A stretch of 12,955 nucleotides of DNA from an uncultured Achromobacter sp. GTDB taxonomy: Bacteria; Pseudomonadota; Gammaproteobacteria; Burkholderiales; Burkholderiaceae_B. How positions within the stretch are numbered: the first letter of the stretch is position 1; each line of letters begins with the position of its first letter. The notes under the pieces were generated by a model. That model did not search any database and was not told the origin of the DNA. It saw only the letters and a program-made list of their open reading frames with translations. The stretch lies in NCBI GenBank assembly GCA_913775005.1, contig CAJYKY010000513.1:1-12955 (forward strand), written 5' to 3'. Both the position numbers and the translations under genes were made by a program. Shown here one piece after another: positions 1 through 6,581 of this stretch.

Positions 1-40
1 GCCATATTTCGGTGAGCGGCAACGGCGCTCGCATAGTGTG

Positions 41-69
41 ACTATAGCGCAGGGCTTGACTAGACTCAA
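41..69 (-). promoter_or_regulatory. Sigma70-type promoter reading out of the left edge
   Basis: On the minus strand a TTGAGT -35 (64-69) and a TATAGT -10 (41-46) are separated by exactly 17 bp. The -35 overlaps the TGA stop of the preceding coiled-coil gene, so the next gene to the left, outside the window, probably has its own promoter. A short perfect inverted repeat, ATAGT-GTG-ACTAT (33-45), covers the -10 and start region. An ATG lies at 34-32 about where transcription should begin, but whether it is used cannot be judged from 34 nt. Confidence 0.5.
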
Positions 70-812
70 AGTTCCAGTTTCACACTACGGGATGCCCGCA
101 CGGTTTCCCCTTCCAGCACACTGACAGTCACGCTTTCGGGGACAAATCCCTCAGGCACGGCCAGGATGCCCTGGCTGCGCTGATACTGGTCAAATTGCAA
201 CGCCAGCGATGCCGCCGTGGTGGATTCGCCGGTTGCGGCGACGGGGCCGACTTCGGCCTTCACCTGCATGGGCGCCAGATCCACCGTTACGGTTTCACCT
301 TTGAGTACGCCAGTTGCCTGGAATCGCAAGGCGCCCGCAAACGGCGTTCCGCCATTGCGGCCGCTGCGCATCAGCAGCACCTTGTAGCGCAGCCCGCCAC
401 CTTCGCGGTCGATCTGCACGCCGCGAATGTCCACCGACCCTTCCGGGCCGGCGGGCAGCAGCTGTTCATAGAACGCCAGCTGGTCGCGCACCCGGCCGAC
501 TTCGGCTTGGGCAGCGCGCAGCTGCGTTTCAAGTTCTTCACGGGCGGCTCGCTCGATCACGAGCTCTCCGTCTGCGGTGTCCAACTGGCCCTGGGTGTAG
601 CGCAGCTGCGTGGCCTGCTGGCGCATCGCTTCAGCCTGCTCTTGCGCCTGCTGTGTGCTGATCACCACCGCATCCTGAGGACGCGCCTGGCGCGTGGCGG
701 CTAGATAGCCTACCGAGCCGCCCAGCAACACCCCGACCAACAAGCCTGCGACCACGCGCAACCAAGCGCCCGCTGGGCGGGGCTGTATGGGAGTGGAAGC
801 ATCTGTGGGCAT
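66..812 (-). CDS. DUF6776-like membrane-anchored coiled-coil protein
   Basis: A 248-residue protein of unknown function. It has a short Pro-rich cytoplasmic N terminus, one hydrophobic segment at about residues 18-39 (Leu/Val/Gly-rich, then Arg), a Gln/Glu/Arg-rich coiled coil at about 53-118, and a beta-rich C-terminal domain from about 125 that would lie in the periplasm. This layout, and the LAFYEQLLP stretch ending the coiled coil, match the DUF6776 family as I recall it from Burkholderiales. The start is the only ATG after an in-frame TGA just upstream; no good ribosome-binding site is visible. It follows argC by 49 nt on the same strand without an obvious terminator, so co-transcription is likely. 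The topology is inferred from hydrophobicity only. Confidence 0.75.
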   Translation of the reverse strand: MPTDASTPIQPRPAGAWLRVVAGLLVGVLLGGSVGYLAATRQARPQDAVVISTQQAQEQAEAMRQQATQLRYTQGQLDTADGELVIERAAREELETQLRAAQAEVGRVRDQLAFYEQLLPAGPEGSVDIRGVQIDREGGGLRYKVLLMRSGRNGGTPFAGALRFQATGVLKGETVTVDLAPMQVKAEVGPVAATGESTTAASLALQFDQYQRSQGILAVPEGFVPESVTVSVLEGETVRASRSVKLEL

Positions 813-861
813 AGATCACGCCGGGCGGGAGGCAGTAGCGCCGCACCGCCCGAACGCAGCA

Positions 862-1926
862 TCAGGGCAGAATGGCGACCTGATCCAGACCCATCGATTC
901 CGCAAAACCGAACATCAGGTTCATGTTTTGAACGGCCTGGCCGGCGGCGCCCTTGACCAGGTTGTCCTGCACGACCAGGATGATCAGCTGGTCGCCATTG
1001 CCCGGACGGGCAAGCGCGATGCGCAGGTTGTTCGACGCACGCACCGAACGCGTCTCGGGCTGGCTGCCGGCGGGCATCACGTCAACGAAAGGTTCGTCGG
1101 CGTAACGCTGTTCGAACAGCGCCTGGAAGTCGGTATCGCGCGCTTCGGGCAGGATGCGGGCGTAGATCGTGGAGAACATGCCACGGATCATCGGCACCAG
1201 ATGCGGCACGAACGTCAGGCCGACCTTGCCGCCGGAGATCTTTTCCAGCTGGGCGACGATTTCTGGGTGGTGGCGGTGACCGGCCACGCCGTAGGCCTTG
1301 AAGTTGTCGGACGCTTCCGAGAACAGCGAGCCCACTTCAGCCTTGCGGCCGGCGCCCGACACGCCCGACTTGCAGTCGGCGATCAGCGTTTGCGTATCCA
1401 CCAGCGCCTTGCCGCCTTCCAGCAACGGAGCCAGGCCCAGCAGCACGGTGGTGGGATAGCAACCGGGGTTGCCGATGACGCGGGCCTTGGAAATGGCTTC
1501 GCGGTTCAGCTCGACCAGGCCGTATTGCGATTCAGCGAGGATGTCCGGGCAGGTGTGGGGAATCTTGTACCAGCGTTCAAACGTGGGAATGTCTTGCAGG
1601 CGGAAGTCAGCAGCCAGGTCGATGACGCGAGTACCTGCGGCGATCAATTCCTGTGCCTGCGCCATCGCCACGCCGTGCGGTGTTGCGAAGAACACCACGT
1701 CGCAATCAGTCAGCGACGCCTTTTCCGGCGCGGAAAAAGCCAGGTTCACGCGGCCGCGCAGGTTTGGATACATATCAGCGACCGGCAACCCGTCTTCCTT
1801 GCGGGACGTGATGGCGGTCAATTCCACATTGGGGTGCTGCGACAGCAAGCGCAGCAGCTCGACGCCGGTATAACCGGTGCCGCCGACGATACCAACCTTG
1901 ATACGGGTGTTCGATGCTTGGGCCAT
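862..1926 (-). CDS. argC: N-acetyl-gamma-glutamyl-phosphate reductase
   Basis: ArgC catalyses the NADPH-dependent reduction of N-acetyl-glutamyl phosphate to the semialdehyde, the third step of arginine synthesis, in the cytoplasm. The 354-residue product has the N-terminal Rossmann motif GIVGGTGYTG (12-21), the active-site Cys156 in NPGCYPTT, and the HRHHPEI motif (217-223) that supplies the catalytic His. The length fits type 1 ArgC (about 340-350). The reading frame stays open for 68 codons upstream, but the ATG at 1926 begins right before the Rossmann strand and has a GAAGAG ribosome-binding site, so it is preferred. It stands apart from other arg genes, as is common in betaproteobacteria, and is separated from rpsI by a strong terminator, so it needs its own promoter. 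Confidence 0.96.
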   Translation of the reverse strand: MAQASNTRIKVGIVGGTGYTGVELLRLLSQHPNVELTAITSRKEDGLPVADMYPNLRGRVNLAFSAPEKASLTDCDVVFFATPHGVAMAQAQELIAAGTRVIDLAADFRLQDIPTFERWYKIPHTCPDILAESQYGLVELNREAISKARVIGNPGCYPTTVLLGLAPLLEGGKALVDTQTLIADCKSGVSGAGRKAEVGSLFSEASDNFKAYGVAGHRHHPEIVAQLEKISGGKVGLTFVPHLVPMIRGMFSTIYARILPEARDTDFQALFEQRYADEPFVDVMPAGSQPETRSVRASNNLRIALARPGNGDQLIILVVQDNLVKGAAGQAVQNMNLMFGFAESMGLDQVAILP

Positions 1927-1956
1927 GATGATGTGCTCTTCGTAGAACGAGGCTCG

Positions 1957-1984
1957 ATTGTATCGCTCGGGAAACAGGTTCCAG
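1957..1984 (-). promoter_or_regulatory. Candidate argC promoter
   Basis: On the minus strand a good -10, TACAAT (1957-1962), is preceded at 16 bp by a weak -35, CTGGAA (1979-1984). Predicted initiation near 1950 would leave a leader of about 24 nt before the argC ATG. The position between the rpsI terminator and argC supports it. No ArgR box (TGAATAATTATTCA type) was seen nearby. Confidence 0.4.
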
Positions 1985-2094
1985 GGCGCAGCGCCAGAAT
2001 TAGCACGCCTGATCTTTTTTCCGACCGGACGAAAAACGCGGAAGTTCCGCAGGGAGTGCAACGCAGGATGACAGCATCCCGCCGCTTCAAAAAC

Positions 2095-2120
2095 AAAAAA
2101 CCCGCCGAAGCGGGTTTTTT
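2095..2120 (-). terminator. Intrinsic terminator of the rplM-rpsI operon
   Basis: A perfect stem CCCGC/GCGGG, extended by A6/T6, closes a four-base loop that reads UUCG on the minus-strand transcript, the very stable C(UUCG)G tetraloop. It is followed by six U residues. It begins 9 nt after the rpsI stop. The flanking A-tract makes it nearly symmetric, but no plus-strand gene uses it. Confidence 0.9.
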
Positions 2121-2129
2121 GCAGCAACA

Positions 2130-2522
2130 TTAACGCTTGCTGAACTGCTTACGACGACGTGCCTTGCGGAAGCCGACCTTCTTACGTTCGACTTCACGGG
2201 CATCGCGCGTCACAAAGCCAGCTTGCGACAGTGCGGGCTTCAGGGTCGCGTCGTAGTCGATCAGGGCACGCGTGATGCCGTGACGGACTGCGCCGGCCTG
2301 GCCGGTTTCACCGCCGCCGTGGACGTTGACTTTGATGTCGAACGATTCCAGGTGGCCGGTCAGTTCCAGCGGTTGGCGCACAATCATGCGACCCGTTTCA
2401 CGAGCGAAGAAATCATCAACGGGCTTGCCGTTGACAACGATCTTACCCGTGCCCTTCTTGATGAAAACGCGAGCCACCGAAGTTTTGCGACGGCCGGTTC
2501 CGTAATTCCAGTTACCGATCAT
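2130..2522 (-). CDS. rpsI: 30S ribosomal protein S9
   Basis: A component of the small-subunit head whose C-terminal tail reaches the P-site tRNA. The 130-residue length equals the usual bacterial length. Visible family marks are the N-terminal YGTGRRKTSVARVF stretch, the central GGGETGQAGAVRHGI motif and the invariant basic tail ending QFSKR. The start ATG lies 9 nt after the rplM stop, and the rplM stop codon forms part of its ribosome-binding site (TAAGGA), so the two genes are translationally close and form the standard L13-S9 operon. Confidence 0.98.
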   Translation of the reverse strand: MIGNWNYGTGRRKTSVARVFIKKGTGKIVVNGKPVDDFFARETGRMIVRQPLELTGHLESFDIKVNVHGGGETGQAGAVRHGITRALIDYDATLKPALSQAGFVTRDAREVERKKVGFRKARRRKQFSKR

Positions 2523-2531
2523 GGCGTTTCC

Positions 2532-2960
2532 TTAGATATCCAGCGTCTTGGGCTGCTGGGCGGTGTGCGGGTGCTCGGCACCAGCATAGACCTTCAGCTT
2601 CTTGATCATGGCGTAGCCCAGAGGACCCTTGGGCAGCATGCCCTTGACGGCCTTCTGAATGGCGCGACCGGGAAAACGCTCTTGCATTTTCTCGAAGTTC
2701 GTTTCGCGGATACCGCCCGGGTACGTGGTGTGGCGGAAGTACTTCTTGTCCTTCGCCTTGGTACCGGTAACGACGATATCGGAAGCGTTGATGATGACGA
2801 TGTAATCGCCAGTATCAACGTGCGGCGTGAATTCAGGTTTGTGCTTGCCACGCAGACGACGTGCGACTTCGCTGGCCACACGACCGAGGACTTTGCCCTT
2901 GGCGTCGATCACAAACCAGTCACGTTGGACTTCATGCGGCTTGGCCACAAAGGTCTTCAT
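2532..2960 (-). CDS. rplM: 50S ribosomal protein L13
   Basis: An early-binding large-subunit protein. The 142-residue product equals the E. coli length. It begins MKTFVAKPHEVQRDW and carries the family motif KGMLPKGPLGYAM (107-119) followed by LKVYAGAEHPHTAQQP. The open frame continues 21 codons upstream, but those residues are not L13-like. The ATG at 2960 has an AGGA ribosome-binding site 7 nt upstream, so it is the true start. It is first in the rplM-rpsI pair, behind an unusually long, hairpin-rich leader, which suggests control of ribosomal-protein synthesis at that leader. Confidence 0.98.
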   Translation of the reverse strand: MKTFVAKPHEVQRDWFVIDAKGKVLGRVASEVARRLRGKHKPEFTPHVDTGDYIVIINASDIVVTGTKAKDKKYFRHTTYPGGIRETNFEKMQERFPGRAIQKAVKGMLPKGPLGYAMIKKLKVYAGAEHPHTAQQPKTLDI

Positions 2961-2988
2961 GATGGTTCCTAAGAATAAAAAGTTCTTG

Positions 2989-3009
2989 CTGACTAGAACA
3001 TCTAGCCAG
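2989..3009 (-). promoter_or_regulatory. Hairpin in the rplM 5' leader
   Basis: On the minus-strand transcript, two 9-nt arms (CTGGCTAGA and TCTAGTCAG) flank a three-base UGU loop and pair completely, with one G-U wobble. The equivalent plus-strand RNA would have an A-C mismatch at that place, so the structure favours the rplM sense strand. It ends 28 nt before the rplM start codon. A second small stem, AAGAA/TTCTT around a U-rich loop, lies between it and the ribosome-binding site. It may be a leader structure bound by L13 or another factor; this is inference. Confidence 0.5.
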
Positions 3010-3026
3010 TGTTCTTTCCCCAACTA

Positions 3027-3065
3027 GACATGAATTTCATGTCCTACAGACATGGGCTTCATGTC
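3027..3065 (-). repeat. Tandem 17-nt inverted repeats in the rplM leader
   Basis: Two copies of the pattern GACATG-N5-CATGTC occur at 3027-3043 (GACATGAATTTCATGTC on the plus strand, palindromic about its centre) and 3049-3065 (GACATGGGCTTCATGTC). They are in direct order with centres 22 bp apart, two turns of DNA. As RNA each would form a six-bp hairpin, and because all four arms are interchangeable, the two could also pair with each other. They lie inside the predicted rplM 5' untranslated leader. Confidence 0.7.
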
Positions 3066-3132
3066 CCTATCGACGTCCCGCCTAAGCGTTATTACCCGCC
3101 CGTGCAATGGTCAAAATGAGGGAAAGCCTGAA

Positions 3133-3163
3133 ATTCTAACACGGATGCTCAAAAAGTGGGCAA
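3133..3163 (-). promoter_or_regulatory. Candidate rplM-rpsI promoter
   Basis: On the minus strand an extended -10 (TGTTAGAAT, core TAGAAT at 3133-3138) is preceded by TTGCCC (3158-3163) at a long spacing of 19 bp. It would start transcription near 3126 and give a leader of about 165 nt. The extended TG element may compensate for the poor spacing. A TTGACC at about 3108-3113 was considered as an alternative -35, but it lacks a matching -10. Confidence 0.35.
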
Positions 3164-3181
3164 CACAGAAGATTCAGGCGG

Positions 3182-3230
3182 GCGCAGGCGGCGGACAACG
3201 TTGCAGCCTGCGCACATGCGAGACGCATGT
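3182..3230 (-). other. Two adjacent hairpins after livF, no U-tract
   Basis: Just past the livF stop, a perfect stem ACATGCG-AGA-CGCATGT (3214-3230) is followed by a second stem with arms GCGCAGG/CCTGCGC (3182-3188 and 3207-3213). Neither is followed by a U-run on the minus strand, so they are not classical intrinsic terminators. They may stabilise the 3' end of the liv mRNA or mark a Rho-dependent end. The first hairpin also carries one GACATG/CATGT pair like the rplM leader repeats. Confidence 0.45.
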
Positions 3231-3245
3231 CATTTAAGGGCCGGA

Positions 3246-3956
3246 TCAGGCCCCCAGGTACGCTTCCAGCACGCGCGGGTGGCCCAGCAGTTCGCGGCCG
3301 GTACCCGTCAACGCCATCGCGCCGTTTTCCAGCACGTAGCCGCTTTGCGCGATCTTCAGCGCCTGGCGCACGTTCTGCTCCACCAGGAACAGCGTCAACC
3401 CGTCCGCGTTGATGGCGCGCAGCGAGCGGAAAATTTCCTGCACGACGATCGGGGCCAGGCCCATCGACGGTTCGTCCAGCAGCAACAGACGCGGCTTGGC
3501 CATCAGCGCCCGGCCGATCGCCAGCATCTGCTGCTCACCGCCCGACAGGTTGCCGGCGATGCCCGTGATGCGTTCTTTCAGGCGCGGGAACAGATTGAAC
3601 ACGTATTCCAGATCGGAACCCACGTTCTTCAGGCCACGACGGTAGGCGCCCAATTCCAGGTTTTCCAGCACCGTCATCGTGGTGAGGATGGCCCGGCCTT
3701 CCGGCACTTGCACGATGCCGCGCGCCACCAGCTGGTGCGGCGCGAGGTTGGTGATGTCTTCACCTTCGAACGTGATGCGGCCGCGCGCCTTGGGCAACAG
3801 GCCCGACAACGCCAGCAGCGTGGTCGATTTGCCCGCGCCGTTGGCGCCCACCAGGGCCGTGATTTCTTTGGCGTTCAGGTCCAGGTCGATGCCGCGCACG
3901 GCTTCGATGTGGCCGTAGTTGACCTCGAGTCCGCGGACTTCCAGCATGGCGCTCAT
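3246..3956 (-). CDS. livF: Branched-chain amino acid ABC importer ATPase LivF
   Basis: The second of two ATPases that drive the HAAT-family importer at the cytoplasmic face of the membrane. The 236-residue product has Walker A GANGAGKST (37-45), signature LSGGEQQ (137-143) and Walker B LLLLDEP (157-163). The H-loop position reads VEQN, with Gln in place of His, as is usual for LivF and distinguishes it from LivG. Its ATG overlaps the livG stop in ATGA (3953-3956), indicating translational coupling. It is the last gene of the liv operon. The substrate could be branched-chain amino acids or a related carboxylate; the sequence does not decide. Confidence 0.95.
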   Translation of the reverse strand: MSAMLEVRGLEVNYGHIEAVRGIDLDLNAKEITALVGANGAGKSTTLLALSGLLPKARGRITFEGEDITNLAPHQLVARGIVQVPEGRAILTTMTVLENLELGAYRRGLKNVGSDLEYVFNLFPRLKERITGIAGNLSGGEQQMLAIGRALMAKPRLLLLDEPSMGLAPIVVQEIFRSLRAINADGLTLFLVEQNVRQALKIAQSGYVLENGAMALTGTGRELLGHPRVLEAYLGA

Positions 3957-4741
3957 TTGGCGGCCTCCGCTTGTTCGGTGTCTTCGTCGTCTTCGCGGCC
4001 CAGATAGGCTTCGATGACTTGCTCGTTGTTGCGGATTTCTTCAGGGCCGCCGCAAGCGATGATCTTGCCGAAGTTCAGCACCGCGATGCGTTCGCACAAG
4101 CCCATGACGAAGCGCATGTCGTGTTCGATCATCAGGATCGTGTAGCCGCGGTCGCGGATGGCAAGGATCTCGCGCATGAGTTCGGCGCGTTCGCCCGTGT
4201 TCATGCCCGCCACCGGTTCGTCCAGCAACAACAGCTTGGGCTCGGTGGCCAGCGCGCGCGCCAGCTCCAGGCGGCGCTGTTCGCCGTAAGACAGGTTGTC
4301 GGCCAGGTCATTGGCCTTGTGATCCAGCCGCATCCACGTCAGCAGTTCATGTGCGCGTTCGCGGGCGCGCTTTTCATGCTCGCGGTAAGCCGGCAGGCCC
4401 AGCAGCAGGCTGGGGAAACCGTAGTTCATGTGGCGATACGCACCCACCACCACGTTTTCCAGCAGCGTCATCTCTTTGAAGAGACGGATGTTCTGGAACG
4501 TGCGGGCGATACCCATGCGGGTGATGCTGTGCGGCTTCTTGCCCAGCACGCTTTCGCCGTTGAACGTGATGCTGCCGCCGCTGGGCGGCAACAGGCCGGT
4601 GACCAGGTTGAACACCGTAGTCTTGCCGGCGCCGTTGGGGCCGATCAGGCCGAAGATTGAGCCTTGCGGCACCGACAGGCTGACGTCATGCAGCACATGC
4701 AGGCCGCCAAAGCTCTTGGAGACGGAGGAAAGCTCAAGCAT
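3953..4741 (-). CDS. livG: Branched-chain amino acid ABC importer ATPase LivG
   Basis: The first ATPase of the importer, 262 residues. It has Walker A GPNGAGKT (34-41), the LivG-type signature LSYGEQRR (150-157), Walker B LLLLDEP (170-176) followed by VAGMN, and the H-loop IEHD (205-208). The C terminus is unusually acidic (REDDEDTEQAEAAK), an extension beyond the conserved EAYLG ending. The open frame continues 28 codons upstream inside livM in a non-homologous stretch; the ATG at 4741 begins the family's MLELSSVSKSFGG and overlaps the end of livM by 8 nt, so it is chosen. Confidence 0.95.
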   Translation of the reverse strand: MLELSSVSKSFGGLHVLHDVSLSVPQGSIFGLIGPNGAGKTTVFNLVTGLLPPSGGSITFNGESVLGKKPHSITRMGIARTFQNIRLFKEMTLLENVVVGAYRHMNYGFPSLLLGLPAYREHEKRARERAHELLTWMRLDHKANDLADNLSYGEQRRLELARALATEPKLLLLDEPVAGMNTGERAELMREILAIRDRGYTILMIEHDMRFVMGLCERIAVLNFGKIIACGGPEEIRNNEQVIEAYLGREDDEDTEQAEAAK

Positions 4742-5609
4742 GGCGCTTGCCTCCTTGACGGTCTTGACGCATCCAGCGCTTGAAGCGCGCCGGATCCCAG
4801 ATGCCTTGCGGCAGGAACAACACAATCACCACCAGGATCACTCCGTTGGCAACCAGGCGCAAATCCGCAAAGCCGCGCAGCAGCTCGGGCAAAATCGTAA
4901 TGATGAAGCTGCCCAGCACCGGGCCGGCCAGGCCGCCGATGCCGCCCAGGATAGCCATGGTCAGGATTTCAACGCCACGGTCGAAACCGTATTCATTGGG
5001 ACCGATGAAGAAGGTCAGGTGCGCGTTCAACGCGCCAGCCAGACCCGCGATCATCGCGCCGGCCACGAAGGCCAGCATCTTGTTGGCGCGCACGTCGATG
5101 CCCATCAGGCCCGCTGCCGTTTCGTCGCCCCGGATGGCATCGAACGACCGGCCGATCTTGGACGCGCGAACGCGCCACAGCACGAACAGCACGATGACGA
5201 CTGCCAGCACCACGTGCCACCACTGCGTCAGTTGCGGAATGCCGTTCAAGCCCAGCGCGCCGCCGGTGATCGATTCCGTGTTCAGGATCGTCACGCGCAC
5301 CACTTCGCCAAAGCCCAGCGTGGCCATGGCCAGATAGACCCCGGACAAGCGCAAGGTGGGTAAGCCGATCAGCGCGGCCACCAGCGCGGGCGCGGCCATG
5401 CCGCCTGCCAGCGCCACCGTGAACGGCGCGTCGTAGTTCATGGTGAGCAGCGCGGCGGTGTACGCCCCGATGCCCATGAAAGCGGCGTTGGCCATGGCCA
5501 GCATGCCGCAGGCCAGCGTCAGCCAGATGGAGAGGGCCAGCAACGCGTTGGTGCCCAGCGTGAGCACCAGGTTGCCGTAAATGGCCCAGAAGTTTTCGAA
5601 TCCGCTCAT
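4734..5609 (-). CDS. livM: Branched-chain amino acid ABC importer permease LivM
   Basis: The inner-membrane permease partner of LivH, 291 residues with about eight to ten hydrophobic segments. Family marks are IGLPTLRLSGVYLAMATLGF (81-100), the cytoplasmic ATPase-coupling loop SKIGRSFDAIRGDETAAGL (150-168), and GGIGGLAGPVLG (222-233) before the last segments. The C-terminal tail is basic (RFKRWMRQDRQGGKR), as expected for the cytoplasmic side. It starts 3 bp after the livH stop and overlaps livG by 8 bp, so it is expressed in one transcript with both. Confidence 0.95.
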   Translation of the reverse strand: MSGFENFWAIYGNLVLTLGTNALLALSIWLTLACGMLAMANAAFMGIGAYTAALLTMNYDAPFTVALAGGMAAPALVAALIGLPTLRLSGVYLAMATLGFGEVVRVTILNTESITGGALGLNGIPQLTQWWHVVLAVVIVLFVLWRVRASKIGRSFDAIRGDETAAGLMGIDVRANKMLAFVAGAMIAGLAGALNAHLTFFIGPNEYGFDRGVEILTMAILGGIGGLAGPVLGSFIITILPELLRGFADLRLVANGVILVVIVLFLPQGIWDPARFKRWMRQDRQGGKRHA

Positions 5610-5612
5610 TCT

Positions 5613-6494
5613 TTAAGCCTTGCGTTGAACCACTTTGCCGAACAGACCTTGCGGGCGCACCAGCAGGATCAGGAACAGCAGGCCGAAAGCCACCGCGTCG
5701 CGCATGGTGGAGCCGATGTAAGCCACCGACAGCACCTCGGCGAAGCCCAGGAAGAGACCGCCCAGCATGGCGCCGCGAATGTCGCCCATGCCCCCCAGGA
5801 TGATGACCGCGATGCCCTTGTGCAGCATCGGCTGGCCCATCAGCGGGAACAGCGCATTTGAATACAGGCCGATCAACACCCCGGCCACGCCACCCAGCGC
5901 AGCGGCGGCGAACGAGGTCGTAACGAACAGCTTTTCGACGTTGATGCCCAGCAGCCAGGCGGCCTTGGGCGATTCGGCGATGGCGCGCAGCGCGCGGCCG
6001 AACTGCGTGCGGCGCATGACATACATCAGCACGGCCATCAGCGCGAACGACAGGAAGATGATGCCCAGTTCGATCACGGTCAGGTGCAGGCCGGCGACTT
6101 CGATCACTTCTTCCGGCACGGTGCCGTGCGGAAAGCGCAGGTTGCTGGCGCCGAAGATGCTCTGGGCGCCGTTGTTCAGGATGATGCCCACGCCAATCGT
6201 GGCGATCATGGGGATCAAGTGGGGTGCGTTGCGCTTGCGCAGCGGCTTGAGCACCAGGTAGTCGATGATGACCCCGGTGAAGCCGGCCACGAAGAACGCG
6301 ACCATCAGCGCCGCCCACAAGGGCAGGCCGAATTGCTGAACGACGAACAGTGCCGCGTAGGCGCCAACCATGAAGACGGCGCCGTGCGCCAGGTTGATCA
6401 CCCCGAGCACGCCGAAGATCAGCGTGAAGCCGAGCGCGAACAGTGCATACACACAGCCCAGCGACAAGGCGTTGACGAATTGTTGTTCGAACAT
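5613..6494 (-). CDS. livH: Branched-chain amino acid ABC importer permease LivH
   Basis: The other inner-membrane permease, 293 residues. It shows the typical LivH start MFEQQFVNALSLGCVYAL, GVINLAHGAVFMVGAY (31-46), the ATPase-coupling loop RRTQFGRALRAIAESP (161-176) and GGMGDIRGAMLGG (234-246). A TTG five codons upstream could extend the frame, but the ATG at 6494 follows a GGAAAG ribosome-binding site by 7 nt and matches the family start. It lies 87 nt after the receptor gene, with a strong hairpin between, which probably lowers its expression relative to the receptor. Confidence 0.95.
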   Translation of the reverse strand: MFEQQFVNALSLGCVYALFALGFTLIFGVLGVINLAHGAVFMVGAYAALFVVQQFGLPLWAALMVAFFVAGFTGVIIDYLVLKPLRKRNAPHLIPMIATIGVGIILNNGAQSIFGASNLRFPHGTVPEEVIEVAGLHLTVIELGIIFLSFALMAVLMYVMRRTQFGRALRAIAESPKAAWLLGINVEKLFVTTSFAAAALGGVAGVLIGLYSNALFPLMGQPMLHKGIAVIILGGMGDIRGAMLGGLFLGFAEVLSVAYIGSTMRDAVAFGLLFLILLVRPQGLFGKVVQRKA

Positions 6495-6512
6495 GATGGG
6501 ACTTTCCAAATC

Positions 6513-6573
6513 AAAAGCGCCTTGCGAACGGCGGCGGCGCCGTCCGCAAGGCGCATCCCCCCGCGCGGGGATG
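6513..6573 (-). terminator. Attenuator between the liv receptor and livHMGF
   Basis: On the minus-strand transcript a first hairpin (7-bp arms CATCCCC/GGGGATG, 6554-6573; also a CCCCGCGCGGGG palindrome at 6559-6570) is followed by a larger one. That has 10-bp arms GCGCCTTGCG and CGCAAGGCGC at 6545-6554 and 6517-6526, with about five more inner pairs. A short, broken U-run follows (UUUUGAUUU, from 6516). The weak U-run suggests partial termination or 3' end protection, which would leave more receptor mRNA than permease mRNA. The two hairpins overlap by one base, so they may compete slightly. Confidence 0.7.
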
Positions 6574-6581
6574 GGTACTGC

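Noticed and set aside
33..45. An OxyR-type site ATAG-N-CTAT at the left edge
   Set aside because: The spacing is five bases rather than the seven of the OxyR consensus, and the flanking half-sites are absent.
1927..2094. A possible ArgR operator or arginine-responsive leader before argC
   Set aside because: No sequence like TGAATAATTATTCA and no Arg-codon-rich leader frame was found; only small stems such as GGATG-CTGT-CATCC are present.
787..2133. A 448-codon plus-strand frame opposite argC
   Set aside because: It is the complement of argC and its intergenic region, with no family features; it crosses the terminator hairpin as well.
4993..6318. A 441-codon minus-strand frame overlapping livH and livM in another frame
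   Set aside because: The product is Arg/Gly/His/Ala-rich and lacks membrane segments, while livH and livM in the other frames match their families throughout.
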